Below, piece by piece: positions 54,645 to 64,000 of a stretch of DNA of 64,000 nucleotides. How positions within the stretch are numbered: the first letter of the stretch is position 1; each line of letters begins with the position of its first letter. The notes beneath the pieces were generated by a model, which saw only the letters and a program-made list of their open reading frames with translations, had not been told where the DNA came from and did not search any database. Made by a program: the position numbers and the translations under genes. This DNA comes from Methanosarcina barkeri MS (GTDB lineage: Archaea; Halobacteriota; Methanosarcinia; Methanosarcinales; Methanosarcinaceae), in the NCBI RefSeq assembly GCF_000970025.1, contig NZ_CP009528.1, positions 3,335,168 to 3,399,167 of the forward strand, in the 5' to 3' direction.

Positions 54645-56726
54645 TTAAATCAGTGACATTGACTTATAAACCGCATCAATAGGGTCTTCATAAAACGAGA
54701 TCTGGAACTTACTGAACAAGTCTGGAGGTACTGCTGCAATCTTGCTTGCAGAAGCAATTGGAATCAGGACTCTCTTCGCCCCAGCATCAAGGCAGACCTG
54801 TAAAAGACCAGCAAGATTTTCCAGTACCTCTACAGAGCCTCCGATTGTCATGCTTCCAAGGATCGCAGTTTGTTCCTGCAGGGATCTTTCTATTGCTCCA
54901 GAACAGAGGCTTATGAATGCCGCAAGAGCAAGTTCATCAGACATACCAATTCCATAGAGGTCCTGGACATGTAAAAAGTAGTCTTTTTCTTTTACAGAAA
55001 TGCCCTGACTTATGGACTTTGCATTGGCCCGGAAGTAATTAAAAGCTGTCTTTATTGCTTCTTTTGCCTGAGAATTTAAACCAGTGCCCGATTTTTCGTA
55101 TTTTCCAGATCCAGACACTATCTGGACTTCAAACTTGTATATTCCGATCTTTCCGGACTCGGTAGCTGCAACAGCGTATGCTTCACCTGGTTTTGTAATT
55201 CCTGCTGGAATGATTTTGCTTCCACCGCTTTCAGGTACAGGCACGAAGGTTTCTTTTAGGTTCTCGTTATCAATGTACGAGAAATTTACATCAAAGAACT
55301 CAATTCCTCCAATCTTTTTGAGCTGTTCTTTTACCCGCCTTCGACCTACAAGGGCATATTCGAGAATCTCCTGAGCTTCTTCTTTCGTAATATTCTCATC
55401 AGGGTAGAGGAGCTTCATAAGTCCAGAGAATGTCTTATTAACAGCAATTACATCACGCTGGTTCAGGTTATTTCCAAGCCTGAAGAATTGGGTTATGTGA
55501 TCAGAATAGGAACGTTTTCTCATTTCTCGGAAAAATTCGGCAATATAGTCAACTATGAACCCATATCTGTCAGTAAAGTGTTCAGGTCGGAACTTAGGGA
55601 CTTCCCAGCCAGGGAGATAGTAGTGCATCCTGTCAAAAAAAGCGGTATCGCTGTTCATCGCATCCGGAAAGGGAGAGAAAAGGTGAGAGGTCTTAAGGAG
55701 AGAATCAATACTCTGGTTAATGTTTCCAACGAAGACAATTGATGAGTTTGCATTTTTCTGCTCCTTTCCTCTTGCAAAAGAGCCTGAAGCCATGTAGTCT
55801 TTGAGGATCTGAATTCCGTCTTTGTCCTTGAAATGAATTCCTGCAACTTCATCAAATGCCACAACATCCCAGAGCCCAACAAGTCCTATTTGCCGTGTAG
55901 ACATGTTGTAGAAGAGGTTTGCAACTGTGGTCTGTCCACCTGAGATCAAGATAGAGTTCGGGGAAATTTCTTTGTAAACATGGGATTTTCCTGTACTACG
56001 TGGGCCCAACTCGCAGAGGTTGTAGTTGTTTTCAACAAGAGGAACAAGCCTTTCCAGCATGTGCCACTTGACAGGATTCGGAAGCTGAGTTGGCTCCATT
56101 CCTATGCTTCTCAAAAGAACGTCTATCCATTCTTCTTTTGTAAAATATTTCCTTGCCTCAAGGATTTCCTGGATATTCATGTTTGGAATCTGGATAGGTT
56201 TTAAGCTGGAGATAATAAAAGGAGATGCTGCAGATTCAATGGAGTACTCCATCTTGAGCATGCACCAGATCCCGCCTCCGAGCAATTTATCATATTTTAT
56301 GATATAATCCGAGTCAATTTCGATGTTAATAAGCCCGAGGTTGGAAAACGATGCCTCGTAAATATCCCTTTTTTCGTTCAGCCTGACAGTAATCTTATCA
56401 ATAACCGTGTAATAGCCAGTTTCCCTGATTCTCGACTTGATTTTTTCGGCTTCATCAGGCCTTACATAATTTTTGGACAGGATATTTTTTACTTTCTGGA
56501 CACCTTCATTAATCACATCTTCATCATCATCTGCACAATAGGAGCCGAGAAGGTATTCAAGTACATAGACAGGGACATTATGCCCTACTTTCAACAGCTT
56601 TGTAAGGTCTTTTCGCACAACCCTACCAGGAAAATATTTGATTAATTTTCTATCGGTTTCAAGGACTGCTGTCTCAAGAGCTTCTTCAGTCATTTTATCC
56701 TGTCCATATTTCATATTACTGTCCAT
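54645..56726 (-). CDS. brxL: BREX system Lon-like AAA+ protein BrxL
   Basis: 693 residues. N-terminal BrxL domain; Walker A GPRSTGKS at 241-248; Walker B DVVAFDE at 287-293; then FVGNINQS (sensor region) and a C-terminal Lon-protease-like fold from about 530. In type 1 BREX it is the last gene and forms a DNA-binding ring needed for phage restriction. In the Lon-like part a serine is present in YGIGMSDELAL, but the residue matching the catalytic Lys appears to be Ala (ENLAGLLQV). Eighty-six bp behind pglZ. The start is uncertain because the first codons lie in a 19-bp repeat with several ATGs; the Met of MTEEALET (56693) is an alternative. Confidence 0.93.
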   Translation of the reverse strand: MDSNMKYGQDKMTEEALETAVLETDRKLIKYFPGRVVRKDLTKLLKVGHNVPVYVLEYLLGSYCADDDEDVINEGVQKVKNILSKNYVRPDEAEKIKSRIRETGYYTVIDKITVRLNEKRDIYEASFSNLGLINIEIDSDYIIKYDKLLGGGIWCMLKMEYSIESAASPFIISSLKPIQIPNMNIQEILEARKYFTKEEWIDVLLRSIGMEPTQLPNPVKWHMLERLVPLVENNYNLCELGPRSTGKSHVYKEISPNSILISGGQTTVANLFYNMSTRQIGLVGLWDVVAFDEVAGIHFKDKDGIQILKDYMASGSFARGKEQKNANSSIVFVGNINQSIDSLLKTSHLFSPFPDAMNSDTAFFDRMHYYLPGWEVPKFRPEHFTDRYGFIVDYIAEFFREMRKRSYSDHITQFFRLGNNLNQRDVIAVNKTFSGLMKLLYPDENITKEEAQEILEYALVGRRRVKEQLKKIGGIEFFDVNFSYIDNENLKETFVPVPESGGSKIIPAGITKPGEAYAVAATESGKIGIYKFEVQIVSGSGKYEKSGTGLNSQAKEAIKTAFNYFRANAKSISQGISVKEKDYFLHVQDLYGIGMSDELALAAFISLCSGAIERSLQEQTAILGSMTIGGSVEVLENLAGLLQVCLDAGAKRVLIPIASASKIAAVPPDLFSKFQISFYEDPIDAVYKSMSLI

Positions 56727-56770
56727 ATTTCATATTACTGTCCATGTTCCATATTACTGTTCATATTATT
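56701..56770. repeat. 19-bp repeats over the brxL start
   Basis: Three to four copies of TGTCCATATTTCATATTAC. On the minus strand each copy offers the ATGs of AATATGAAATATGGACAG, so several in-frame or out-of-frame starts exist in front of brxL. Confidence 0.88.
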
Positions 56771-56812
56771 CTCTTTTTTTACGAGAGAATCTTTACACAA
56801 TTCGTTTTTTAA

Positions 56813-59518
56813 TTAAAAGTCATCAAAATCCCCGATCAGAAGGTCCAGTTCAAATGGAATCCGTACAATATTTTTGATTTCCGTTGGATCAGTGTCAATT
56901 AATTTAAGATAATATGTCTTATTCTCAAGGTTGTTCCCGAGAGTAAGCATTACAGTATACTGCCTTTCTTCAGGGTCATCGGATTCGCTACTGGCAATAA
57001 CGGTTTTTTCATCACTGACCATTTTTTCCTGCTCGCCGTCAATATCCCATAGAGAAACTCTGAAAGTTCGGGGTTTCATTTTATCGGTGACTTTTTCAGT
57101 CTGGAAAATTTTGACTTTAAACTTGCTGTTTGTGATCTTTTTTCGGTCGTTTATTACCGAGACGTTGACTTTAACATGCTTTATGTCCTTCCCCTCAAGG
57201 GTTTTATCCTTCCGCTTATGGGTATATGTCAGGACCGGAATGACAATCTCCTGAGGAGAGGCTCCTCCATGCACAAAATTGAGCCCACCTCCCTGGAGTT
57301 TGAATCTGAGGTCTGCTTTTGGGACATAGACAAAAAGTGGAAGATCCTGATGTTCCTGGCTGAGAACATGGTGCATATCAAACTTGTGTATGTTCTCCAG
57401 TAAGTCAGCCTGTGCAAATTCCTGGTCACTCAGGATAAAGCGCTTTGTGGCATCAAGTATACGAGATTTGTCAAATAATGCGGTGTCTACCTTATCTGCA
57501 TTTTCCAGATCGTCTCTCCGGTAAAGGAAACCGTGATCGGATGTAATAATTACATTTGTGGTGTTTAGAGTATCACTCAAATGCTTGACAAGTTTCTTTA
57601 GTTCAAGAATTGTTTCCTCTACGGCATTAAACACGCTGTTTTCTGAGGACTGCTTATCACCAGTTGAGTCGATCTTGTTGTGATAGATGTAAAGGACTCT
57701 TTTTCCTTTGATAAGTTCCCGTGCCTCTTCCCGGCTGAGTTTAATAATGTCTTCATAATTTAACGCAAGTGAGTCTTCACATTTACTTTGCAAGATTTTG
57801 TTCCTTTTTTCAAGCCCTTCGGAACTTATGCCATCAACAAGGACTTCTTTTCCTCTGTATTCCAGAGCATTATGAGGAAGTAAACTTGCCATTCCAAGTT
57901 TCGTGTATGAGGGCAAAACTCCTGCCATAGAAGTGAGTTCGGCAATCCCCCAGGTATCTTTATTGAGAGTTTCGAATAGTTCGAAAGCTGCTTCATAGCG
58001 CAAGGCATCGGAAATGATAACTGCAACCCTAATTCTGTCGTCTTTTTGTAAGATCCTGCTTACGTACAGTTTATAGAAATCCTTCTGGCTGTCTGCAAGC
58101 TCAATTTTCCACTGGCTTTTAAGATCGGATTCAATAAGGCTGCTCCATTTTAATAACAGTTTTCCGAGCAGATTGTTAGCATAGAGATCTTCAACCTGAG
58201 GCCTCAGGTTTTTCTTCAGGATGTCCTTTTCCTGCTCTTTATCATAATAGTAGTAGAATTTTCTGTAGAAGTAATCCATCTGATAGTGGGTCTCAGCATA
58301 TGCTTTGAATAATTCGTATAAACTGCATGTGTTTTCAAGTGTATCAATTGCTTCTGGATTTTCATAGTGCTCTCTGGCAAAACGGAAGATCTTGACTGCA
58401 TATTCAAGCGCACTGTAAATGTTTTCATATTCGGAAAACCAGTGCTTTGTCCTGCGGACATCGATCCAGGCAAGATAGTTTTTAAAATCATCTTCTGTTG
58501 AATCTACAGGACTACTCAGAGATTCGATTATACGGAGAATTATAGCTTTGTCAAAGGTCTCAACTGCTTCTGCTTCAAGATATGTCTGCACATCCCGCTT
58601 ATTAAGCGTTGCTTGCAAGCTCTTTTCAAGATCCCGATTGTTCTCTTCAAGTATGTCACGAGTGTATTTCTCAAAGGTTTTGGAGTTTTGGGAACTGTCC
58701 ATCCAGTGCTTGAGGAAGATCTGGCACTCATTTTCCTTCCGGTTCACATACTGGTCATAGCCTTGCATGGAAATTCCAGAACACTGCTTTATGTGCGTGA
58801 CCAGAAAACTCAGGAAAAGCTTCTTCAGGGTAGGGTTCTTTGCCAAAAAGCCAAAATCATCTTCTGCCAGCTCCCAGAAGTTTTCCTCCAGCCCGAACTT
58901 CGATATATGCTCCCATGTCGGGTTTTCGGCTTCTTCCAGGGATTTCAACATGGTGTCACGAACGATAAGTTTGAAATCAAGAACCTGAGTTTTTGAAAAA
59001 ACAGCCAGCATGCCCAGAATAAACTCTTTTTCCCGCCAGTCCTTCTGGTAGAGCTTTTTTAGAGGCTGAACCCTTTCTTTCTGATTGCCAAAGAATTTTT
59101 CGTATTTTGTGAAGAAGTCGTCCAGTTCATGCCCCTCGATCTCAAATTCACTTTTGAGGTCCGAAATCCGGCTGTTTTCAAATCTGGATGAATAAAGCTG
59201 GATATCAAAAAGCCAGTTTTCTTCGTGCGTTCTTTCTTTGTCGGGGCAGTAAATCAGATAGTTTGATTCAGGGTCCTCTATTTCAAGGAGTTTTTTGGTT
59301 TCAAAATAGTTGTTACTCAGGATATGGAATTTAATGGAATGCCCTGCCAGTATTTGTATTATCTCGTTCAGCTCTGAGCTGGGAGCCAATTTTTCATCAT
59401 CCCAGGCAGTCCTGTCCTTATCATACCAGAAAACGATTTTTCTCTTCTCATAATCTGCCAGTTCCGAAGGGTCAAATTTTCTGAGTATACTCTGGCTTGT
59501 TTTTTCAACGTTAACCAT
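56813..59518 (-). CDS. pglZ: BREX type 1 phosphatase-like protein PglZ
   Basis: 901 residues. The alkaline-phosphatase-like core shows VAVIISDALRYEAA near residue 500, SMAGVLPSYTKLGMASLLP, and ITSDHGFLYRR near 660. The N-terminal half (KIVFWYDKDRTAWDD onward) is the typical type 1 PglZ region. PglZ is a core BREX protein that binds BrxB and is needed for both methylation and exclusion. ATG at 59518. Lies between the small accessory genes and brxL on the same strand. Confidence 0.94.
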   Translation of the reverse strand: MVNVEKTSQSILRKFDPSELADYEKRKIVFWYDKDRTAWDDEKLAPSSELNEIIQILAGHSIKFHILSNNYFETKKLLEIEDPESNYLIYCPDKERTHEENWLFDIQLYSSRFENSRISDLKSEFEIEGHELDDFFTKYEKFFGNQKERVQPLKKLYQKDWREKEFILGMLAVFSKTQVLDFKLIVRDTMLKSLEEAENPTWEHISKFGLEENFWELAEDDFGFLAKNPTLKKLFLSFLVTHIKQCSGISMQGYDQYVNRKENECQIFLKHWMDSSQNSKTFEKYTRDILEENNRDLEKSLQATLNKRDVQTYLEAEAVETFDKAIILRIIESLSSPVDSTEDDFKNYLAWIDVRRTKHWFSEYENIYSALEYAVKIFRFAREHYENPEAIDTLENTCSLYELFKAYAETHYQMDYFYRKFYYYYDKEQEKDILKKNLRPQVEDLYANNLLGKLLLKWSSLIESDLKSQWKIELADSQKDFYKLYVSRILQKDDRIRVAVIISDALRYEAAFELFETLNKDTWGIAELTSMAGVLPSYTKLGMASLLPHNALEYRGKEVLVDGISSEGLEKRNKILQSKCEDSLALNYEDIIKLSREEARELIKGKRVLYIYHNKIDSTGDKQSSENSVFNAVEETILELKKLVKHLSDTLNTTNVIITSDHGFLYRRDDLENADKVDTALFDKSRILDATKRFILSDQEFAQADLLENIHKFDMHHVLSQEHQDLPLFVYVPKADLRFKLQGGGLNFVHGGASPQEIVIPVLTYTHKRKDKTLEGKDIKHVKVNVSVINDRKKITNSKFKVKIFQTEKVTDKMKPRTFRVSLWDIDGEQEKMVSDEKTVIASSESDDPEERQYTVMLTLGNNLENKTYYLKLIDTDPTEIKNIVRIPFELDLLIGDFDDF

Positions 59519-59898
59519 GAAAATCCATATCCTGCGATTAATCGGGAAAAGATAAAATTATATATAGAAATTTAGACACTTTATCTATGAAGTATTCTTC
59601 CATTTATAGGCTTTACTAATTTGTAGTGATGTTTTACATATTAATACATCATCTGAAGCATTAATACATACTTTGAAGCCGAAAATAGAGTGCTTACCAA
59701 AGCAATAATAAACCAAAATTTTAAAATGACCGCCATAATCATATTGAAGACTGGATAAAAATCCAAAAATCTAAAAAAGAAGGTGGAAACAGGATGGAAA
59801 CAGAATAAAAAAACATGAAAACAAGATGAAAAATTGAGGTTTTTAACCTCTATATTGAAAAATAAAATTTAAGTCTCAAGTAAAAATGTACAGATCCA
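59519..59898. other. Spacer inside the BREX operon
   Basis: 380 bp, AT-rich, no gene seen. Short repeats such as AAACAGGATGGAAACAG and AACATGAAAACAAGATGAAAA at about 59785-59830. A promoter for pglZ-brxL could be here (TATATATAGAAA region near 59560, read on the minus strand). Confidence 0.4.
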
Positions 59899-60057
59899 TT
59901 ACCTTTTTAAGAATTCAATAACCTCTTTCTCAGACTTTGCATATCGAGATACAGGAGGTTTGAATTTTTCATTATTCTCAAATAGAGAATGTAACTTATT
60001 AATGGCAACAGGGTCTGATATGTACAAAGTGTTTTGTTCCAGATATCTCGAAGCCAT
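59899..60057 (-). CDS. 52-residue hypothetical protein inside the BREX operon
   Basis: An ATG at 60057 with AAGGGGTG about 6 nt upstream opens 52 codons: MASRYLEQNTLYISDPVAI near the start, then KLHSLFENNEKFKPP and a charged end (SEKEVIEFLKR). Codon usage and the good ribosome site argue for a real small gene. No family recognised; it resembles the start of an antitoxin or a small regulator only in size and charge. Confidence 0.55.
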   Translation of the reverse strand: MASRYLEQNTLYISDPVAINKLHSLFENNEKFKPPVSRYAKSEKEVIEFLKR

Positions 60058-60247
60058 TTCTACACCCCTTATCGCTTAATCCTGCCTTTTAACAACTATA
60101 TGCGTTCTTATTTGATATATGTTCTTTTCCTTAATCATTCCCGATTTTTTCTTTGAATCTACAAGGAAACAAGTCCCAGATTAATGAGTATTGGGTTCTT
60201 TTTTCATAATGATTGCGGCTATGTGACTTTAGTGCGGTTTTGCGGTA

Positions 60248-60382
60248 TTAATGAGGTTTAAGGATCATGCCGCCTTTTGCGTTGGCAAAAGCTACAGCGG
60301 ATTCTACGGTTCTGTCATCGAATTTCTCTTTGAATTCGAGGGTTTCGGACTCGCCGGATTTGAGAAGACTTTTGATATCCAT
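60248..60382 (-). pseudogene. Fragment of an AlbA_2 / Schlafen-AAA-type DNA-binding gene
   Basis: The 44 codons from the ATG at 60382 read MDIKSLLKSGESETLEFKEK, then AFANAKGGMI, the N-terminus of AlbA_2-domain (formerly AAA_4) regulators, followed by LKPH and a stop where a GVxD-type turn is expected. The remaining several hundred codons are absent. It starts 10 bp behind the TIR-like gene. Confidence 0.78.
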
Positions 60383-60391
60383 ATTATCAGT

Positions 60392-61192
60392 TTATAATTT
60401 CCCAAAATCTATATCGTACCCTGCTGCTTTTATCTCTTTAGCAAGAGCAAGTTTCCATCCGTTATATGGGTCAAAAGGTATATACACAATTCCTAAAATG
60501 TCTGATGGAACTTCAAAGTTTATTCCACCTTTATTTAATGCAACTACATTTTTTCTACCAAGTTTCCCCATAAAATAACCAAGTTCTAAAATCACATTCT
60601 GGCGAGCTCTTGGTATAGCAGATTCAGGAAGCTGATCTTTTTTGTATCCAAAATCATCAGGTGAAAGTAGTACTACAGCAAAAGAGACATTTTGCGAACA
60701 AGACTCAAACTTCTCAATAATCGTTTTTCCAATATTATCTTGTTCGTGTAAGATAATGGGCTCAAGACCTACATTTTTTAATACCCGAGCAACAGTTTCT
60801 TTCATCTCATTGTCATGACCGTGAACAACAAAAACTTGATTACTTTGAGGTTTTAAGCTTGCTGTTTGTTTATTAGAGTCATCTTTTTTATATCCTGGCC
60901 CCCATTGAATAAAATCATCAGTAACATCTTCTATTTCTCCATTAATTCCTAAATAACCAATGGAATTTATATTTGGAACTTCATACTCACGTTTATTAGA
61001 TTCAGTCCTAAGAATTTTGATCCTTTCTATATTATCTACCTTGATTATATTTCCATCTATAATTAAAGAAGCACCTTTTTCATAAGGTTCTAAAAACCGA
61101 CTGCGAAGTACTTCTTCACTTAAATTAAGTTGTTTTTCCTCATTATTAATAGTAGAGCCTGAGTAAGTTTTAATTATAATATGATAAACCAT
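60392..61192 (-). CDS. TIR-like nucleotide-binding protein (Cap12/Pycsar-effector TIR family) in BREX operon
   Basis: 266 residues. An N-terminal domain of about 105 residues (NLSEEVLRSRFLEPYEKG) is followed by a TIR-like domain from about 118: VFVVHGHDNEMKETVARVL, LEPIILHEQDNIGKTIIEKF, VVLLSPDDFG, then RARQNVILELGYFMGKLGR near 197-215. This is the pattern of the PF10137 family, whose members include NAD-cleaving effectors of anti-phage systems; the Glu of LELG is the probable catalytic residue. It lies 17 bp behind pglX on the same strand, so it should be co-transcribed with BREX. An abortive-infection backup is inferred. Confidence 0.85.
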   Translation of the reverse strand: MVYHIIIKTYSGSTINNEEKQLNLSEEVLRSRFLEPYEKGASLIIDGNIIKVDNIERIKILRTESNKREYEVPNINSIGYLGINGEIEDVTDDFIQWGPGYKKDDSNKQTASLKPQSNQVFVVHGHDNEMKETVARVLKNVGLEPIILHEQDNIGKTIIEKFESCSQNVSFAVVLLSPDDFGYKKDQLPESAIPRARQNVILELGYFMGKLGRKNVVALNKGGINFEVPSDILGIVYIPFDPYNGWKLALAKEIKAAGYDIDFGKL

Positions 61193-61209
61193 CTTACCAC
61201 CAAGAACCC

Positions 61210-64000
61210 TTATATCTTCCCCACCAACCCTTTAAACTTCTCATAATTCACTTTGACCCCATCATCCAGATCAATCTCAATCATCTGATCCGCTTTATTC
61301 TTAAGAAGTTCATCATACTTCACGAGCTCTTCAATATTCTTTTTGAGCTTCGCAAGTTCAGTTTCTGCCTTCCCTCGATTTTTGGAATTCTCAGAAATAT
61401 CTTTTTCAAGAAGCGGCCTTTTAGCATCCAGCTTTGACTCAAAATCCAGCAAATAATCGATCCTCATCTTCGCCAGGGTAGTTTTATCGTACCTGTGCAT
61501 GTAAACGAGCGCATTGAACACTTTATCTTTCCCTGAAGTAAAGAGCCAGTAAATCGGTCTCTTCTTATACATTTTAACGTGATCTTTGTAGAAATCCTTC
61601 AGGAAATAATCCCTTATGACTTTCTCAGAAGCTTCGCCTTTTTTCGAAAGCGCCCCTGCAATAAAGTCCAGGTTTTCAGAAAGCGTCTCTGCCCCAAAAG
61701 TAAATTTCAAAAACTCCTTGAACCGGCCTACAATGTCGTCCGTGTAATATTCATCATCAAGAATCGGGATTATATTATCTTCATCCGGCAGGAAAGAAGC
61801 TTCAGGAACCTTTTCTTTAAAATCAGCCAGCTTTTCTCCCTGATTTGCAAGAATCAGCCCTTCTTTTTCCGGGGAGTATCTTCCGAACATGCAGCCGACA
61901 GCATAGGAAATTAGTTCTTTTATGGTATCGGTCAGCAAAAGAGTTTCCAGTTCTTCTTCGGTTTTGTTGTTGCCGTAGCGATAGTATGGGTTACAGGTCA
62001 ATGTGATTTCAGAAAGGGAAACATCTGGCGTTAGTTCATCCTGCAGACCGTAGGCTTCGATGAAAATGCGGTTATTCTCTTCCTCAAGCCGCTGCGTTTC
62101 AAGAGTCATTTCTTTCCAGTGGTAGCGGAGTTTAGTGTAAGTTTCAGCAAGTTTGGGGTGATGGAATTCTGGTTTCAATAATGGAAGAGTAATAAAATCC
62201 CAAGAAGTTTCATATAAATCCCAGTCGGATTTCACCAATGAAATTGTTTTTTTTGAGATACTCTCAACATTTTTTTTATCGATACTATTGGTTATAAAAG
62301 GGATTTTGCTAACTGTACCCGGCTGAAAATTTAATGTTGGGTTGATAATCTTAAGAAAATCAAAAGATAACTTTGAACATAATAATCCTATCACATAATA
62401 CAAATCTTCATACTTATCTGGAAATAGTGAGCATCCGGCATAATCAAATAGACAGCCTTTTTCAGTGTATCTTACACCAAAATAAGAACTACTTATAAAA
62501 GACCACGTCACGCCTTCTTTAAGCATGTATTCTAAATTCTGAATATACCGTGACCAGTGCTTCCCCTTATTTCTTTTAACGGCATATGTTTTTATTTCTT
62601 CTCCATCATTTTGCCAATTAATAACACACTCTTTATTTCCATACCATTTCCTAAAATTTCCTCCCTTATTGTAAGGATACCATTTATGTGAACTGTTAAA
62701 TGTATCACTCAATTTTTCATATCCGTAGCCAATTTTCTGTTGCGAAACCTCAAACCATTGGCGAATGAATCTTTCATTATCTCCTGTATTTTGACCCGAT
62801 TTAGCTTTTGCATGCATATCCAAAGAGTCAGATTTTTCAAATATTTCCCTCACTCTCTCACTTACCCAATACGCAATCGGACTCCCAGGAATTTTCTTGA
62901 AGTCGGCGGCGGAGGCGCGAGCAAGTCTATCATTCTGCATCGGGAATTGTTTCGGTTCATTCTCTTCTGTCAAATCCTCATAGTAAACATAAGAAAAGTG
63001 GCCTTTGAAGTCAGCTTTCTTTGTTTTGTTCCAGACAGTTGCTGCCGTTCCAAAAGCAATGCCCATTACCATATTTGCCATGTGAACCATACAATCAATC
63101 GTTACTTCATCCAGCAGGCGTTCTCTTAGTTTTTCGTAAGATGAAAGGAACATCCAGCTTTGCATTGTAACCATTGCATTGTATCCGTGTTCAACAATTA
63201 AATCAAATCCACGCTCGATAAACATGGCAAAAAGATCAGATTTACTATCAGGATATTTTTCCTGAGCAAAAATTCTTAGCTCATTGTTCATGCCTTTACT
63301 ACCCATATACGGTGGGTTAGTGACTATTACGTGATACTTAGAGCTAAGATATTTGGCATTTTGTAGGGCTTGCATAACCTTCTGATGAGTAGAGTAAAGA
63401 ACTATATTTTCGGGGAGACTTTTGGATTCAAGCAGATGCAGTATTTTCAATATATTTGATGAAGCCGGATTAATTAGAGAACCAAAATTGTCGGCTTCGA
63501 CAAACTGGAGCAGAGTATCTTTCTGGGCATCGGTGAAAAGGTCACTTCCGACTGCATCTATGTAAGCATTGAGCTCTCCTTCTTCAAAAGTAACGCTTTC
63601 CAACACGCAGATATTGGGCTGGACCTTCTTTTTGAAAAAATGGCGGTCCTTGCTTCTTGCCTTCATGGTCAACGCAAAGCCTGCAAGTTCTCCTGCACGC
63701 TTATCGATCTCAATCCCGAAGAGATTATGGGTCAGGATCAGTTCTGGAATTTCTGAGGTACTGTAACCTTCTTCTTCATAAATCGCATACAACAGATCAA
63801 AAGCATAAACCAACATGTGCCCCGAACCACAGGCTGGATCACATATTTTAAGTTCTTCAGGAGAACTGATTTTCAGAAAATCGATTTCCTGTTGTTCAGG
63901 TTTTATATAATACTCCATCCGGTCAACAATGCTTGATTTCGGACGGTTAAGCATCCACAGGCGACCCATGGAGTTTTCCACAAGGTAACGGACAATCCAG
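61210..64000 (-). CDS. pglX: BREX type 1 adenine-specific methyltransferase PglX (5' end outside window)
   Basis: 930 residues are visible; the frame remains open to position 64000 ([17 protein letters not shown]), so the start lies beyond the edge. SAM-binding motif I is in [17 protein letters not shown] and the catalytic motif is NPPYMG in [13 protein letters not shown], typical of N6-adenine methylases. The C-terminal part carries the target-recognition region and a Lys/Glu coiled coil near the end. PglX marks host DNA at a non-palindromic site in BREX. The missing upstream genes brxA, brxB and brxC should lie to the right of the window. Confidence 0.94.
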   Translation of the reverse strand, partial: WIVRYLVENSMGRLWMLNRPKSSIVDRMEYYIKPEQQEIDFLKISSPEELKICDPACGSGHMLVYAFDLLYAIYEEEGYSTSEIPELILTHNLFGIEIDKRAGELAGFALTMKARSKDRHFFKKKVQPNICVLESVTFEEGELNAYIDAVGSDLFTDAQKDTLLQFVEADNFGSLINPASSNILKILHLLESKSLPENIVLYSTHQKVMQALQNAKYLSSKYHVIVTNPPYMGSKGMNNELRIFAQEKYPDSKSDLFAMFIERGFDLIVEHGYNAMVTMQSWMFLSSYEKLRERLLDEVTIDCMVHMANMVMGIAFGTAATVWNKTKKADFKGHFSYVYYEDLTEENEPKQFPMQNDRLARASAADFKKIPGSPIAYWVSERVREIFEKSDSLDMHAKAKSGQNTGDNERFIRQWFEVSQQKIGYGYEKLSDTFNSSHKWYPYNKGGNFRKWYGNKECVINWQNDGEEIKTYAVKRNKGKHWSRYIQNLEYMLKEGVTWSFISSSYFGVRYTEKGCLFDYAGCSLFPDKYEDLYYVIGLLCSKLSFDFLKIINPTLNFQPGTVSKIPFITNSIDKKNVESISKKTISLVKSDWDLYETSWDFITLPLLKPEFHHPKLAETYTKLRYHWKEMTLETQRLEEENNRIFIEAYGLQDELTPDVSLSEITLTCNPYYRYGNNKTEEELETLLLTDTIKELISYAVGCMFGRYSPEKEGLILANQGEKLADFKEKVPEASFLPDEDNIIPILDDEYYTDDIVGRFKEFLKFTFGAETLSENLDFIAGALSKKGEASEKVIRDYFLKDFYKDHVKMYKKRPIYWLFTSGKDKVFNALVYMHRYDKTTLAKMRIDYLLDFESKLDAKRPLLEKDISENSKNRGKAETELAKLKKNIEELVKYDELLKNKADQMIEIDLDDGVKVNYEKFKGLVGKI

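Overview
The window is a piece of a Methanosarcina chromosome. The evidence is the phosphotransacetylase with the start of acetate kinase directly behind it, an iron-sulfur flavoprotein of the Isf type, two methanophenazine-linked [NiFe] hydrogenase operons (vhtGACD and vhxGAC), a complete hypC-D-A-B-E block, a KEOPS subunit, TATA-type promoters, and AT-rich intergenic DNA full of short direct-repeat arrays. There is no rRNA, tRNA or CRISPR array that I can recognise.

Layout. 1-4.0 kb: acetate activation (ackA start, pta), an Isf-like flavoprotein and a CLC chloride transporter with CBS domains. 4.3-7.8 kb: a NACHT ATPase with a long HEAT-repeat tail. 8-15 kb: accessory DNA with a zinc-peptidase-like gene pair, an AT-rich membrane protein, a cupin gene with decayed and chimeric copies, and an unassigned 218-aa protein. 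15-20 kb: a metal/Fe-S block made of two MinD-type ATPases with inserted ferredoxin domains, a cation diffusion facilitator fused to a NifX-like domain, and two free-standing NifX/orange-protein-like proteins. 20-25 kb: a Cdkal1-type tRNA methylthiotransferase, class II fructose bisphosphatase, a class I glutamine amidotransferase and KEOPS Cgi121. 25-33 kb: a secreted repeat protein, a MITE-like element, and a YhaO/YhaN-type nuclease/ATPase pair. 33-38.5 kb: small housekeeping and orphan genes, including two with apparent frameshifts. 38.6-54.3 kb: hydrogenase maturation (hypCDABE, minus strand) divergent from vhtGACD, then a start-less SRPBCC reading frame, a peptidoglycan-binding-like protein and vhxGAC. 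54.6-64 kb: the distal part of a type 1 BREX anti-phage operon (pglX, a TIR-like gene, small remnants, pglZ, brxL) running off the right edge.

How the genes work together. Hyp proteins build and insert the NiFe(CN)2CO centre; VhtD would clip the VhtA C-terminus; VhtG-A-C then pass electrons from H2 to methanophenazine. The vhx copy looks like a decayed duplicate: its small subunit has lost one proximal-cluster cysteine and the neighbouring glutamate, it carries an acidic repeat tail, and only a stub of its D gene remains. Cgi121 (for t6A) and the methylthiotransferase (which converts t6A to ms2t6A) act in the same tRNA A37 pathway. The BREX segment carries a Cap12-like TIR protein between pglX and pglZ, the best candidate here for an unusual defence arrangement.

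A feature seen throughout is the short tandem array of 10-29 bp units. Several arrays begin inside a gene's last codons and copy its stop codon downstream (the CDF transporter, the gamma carbonic anhydrase, vhtD and clc). Others are in-frame within proteins.
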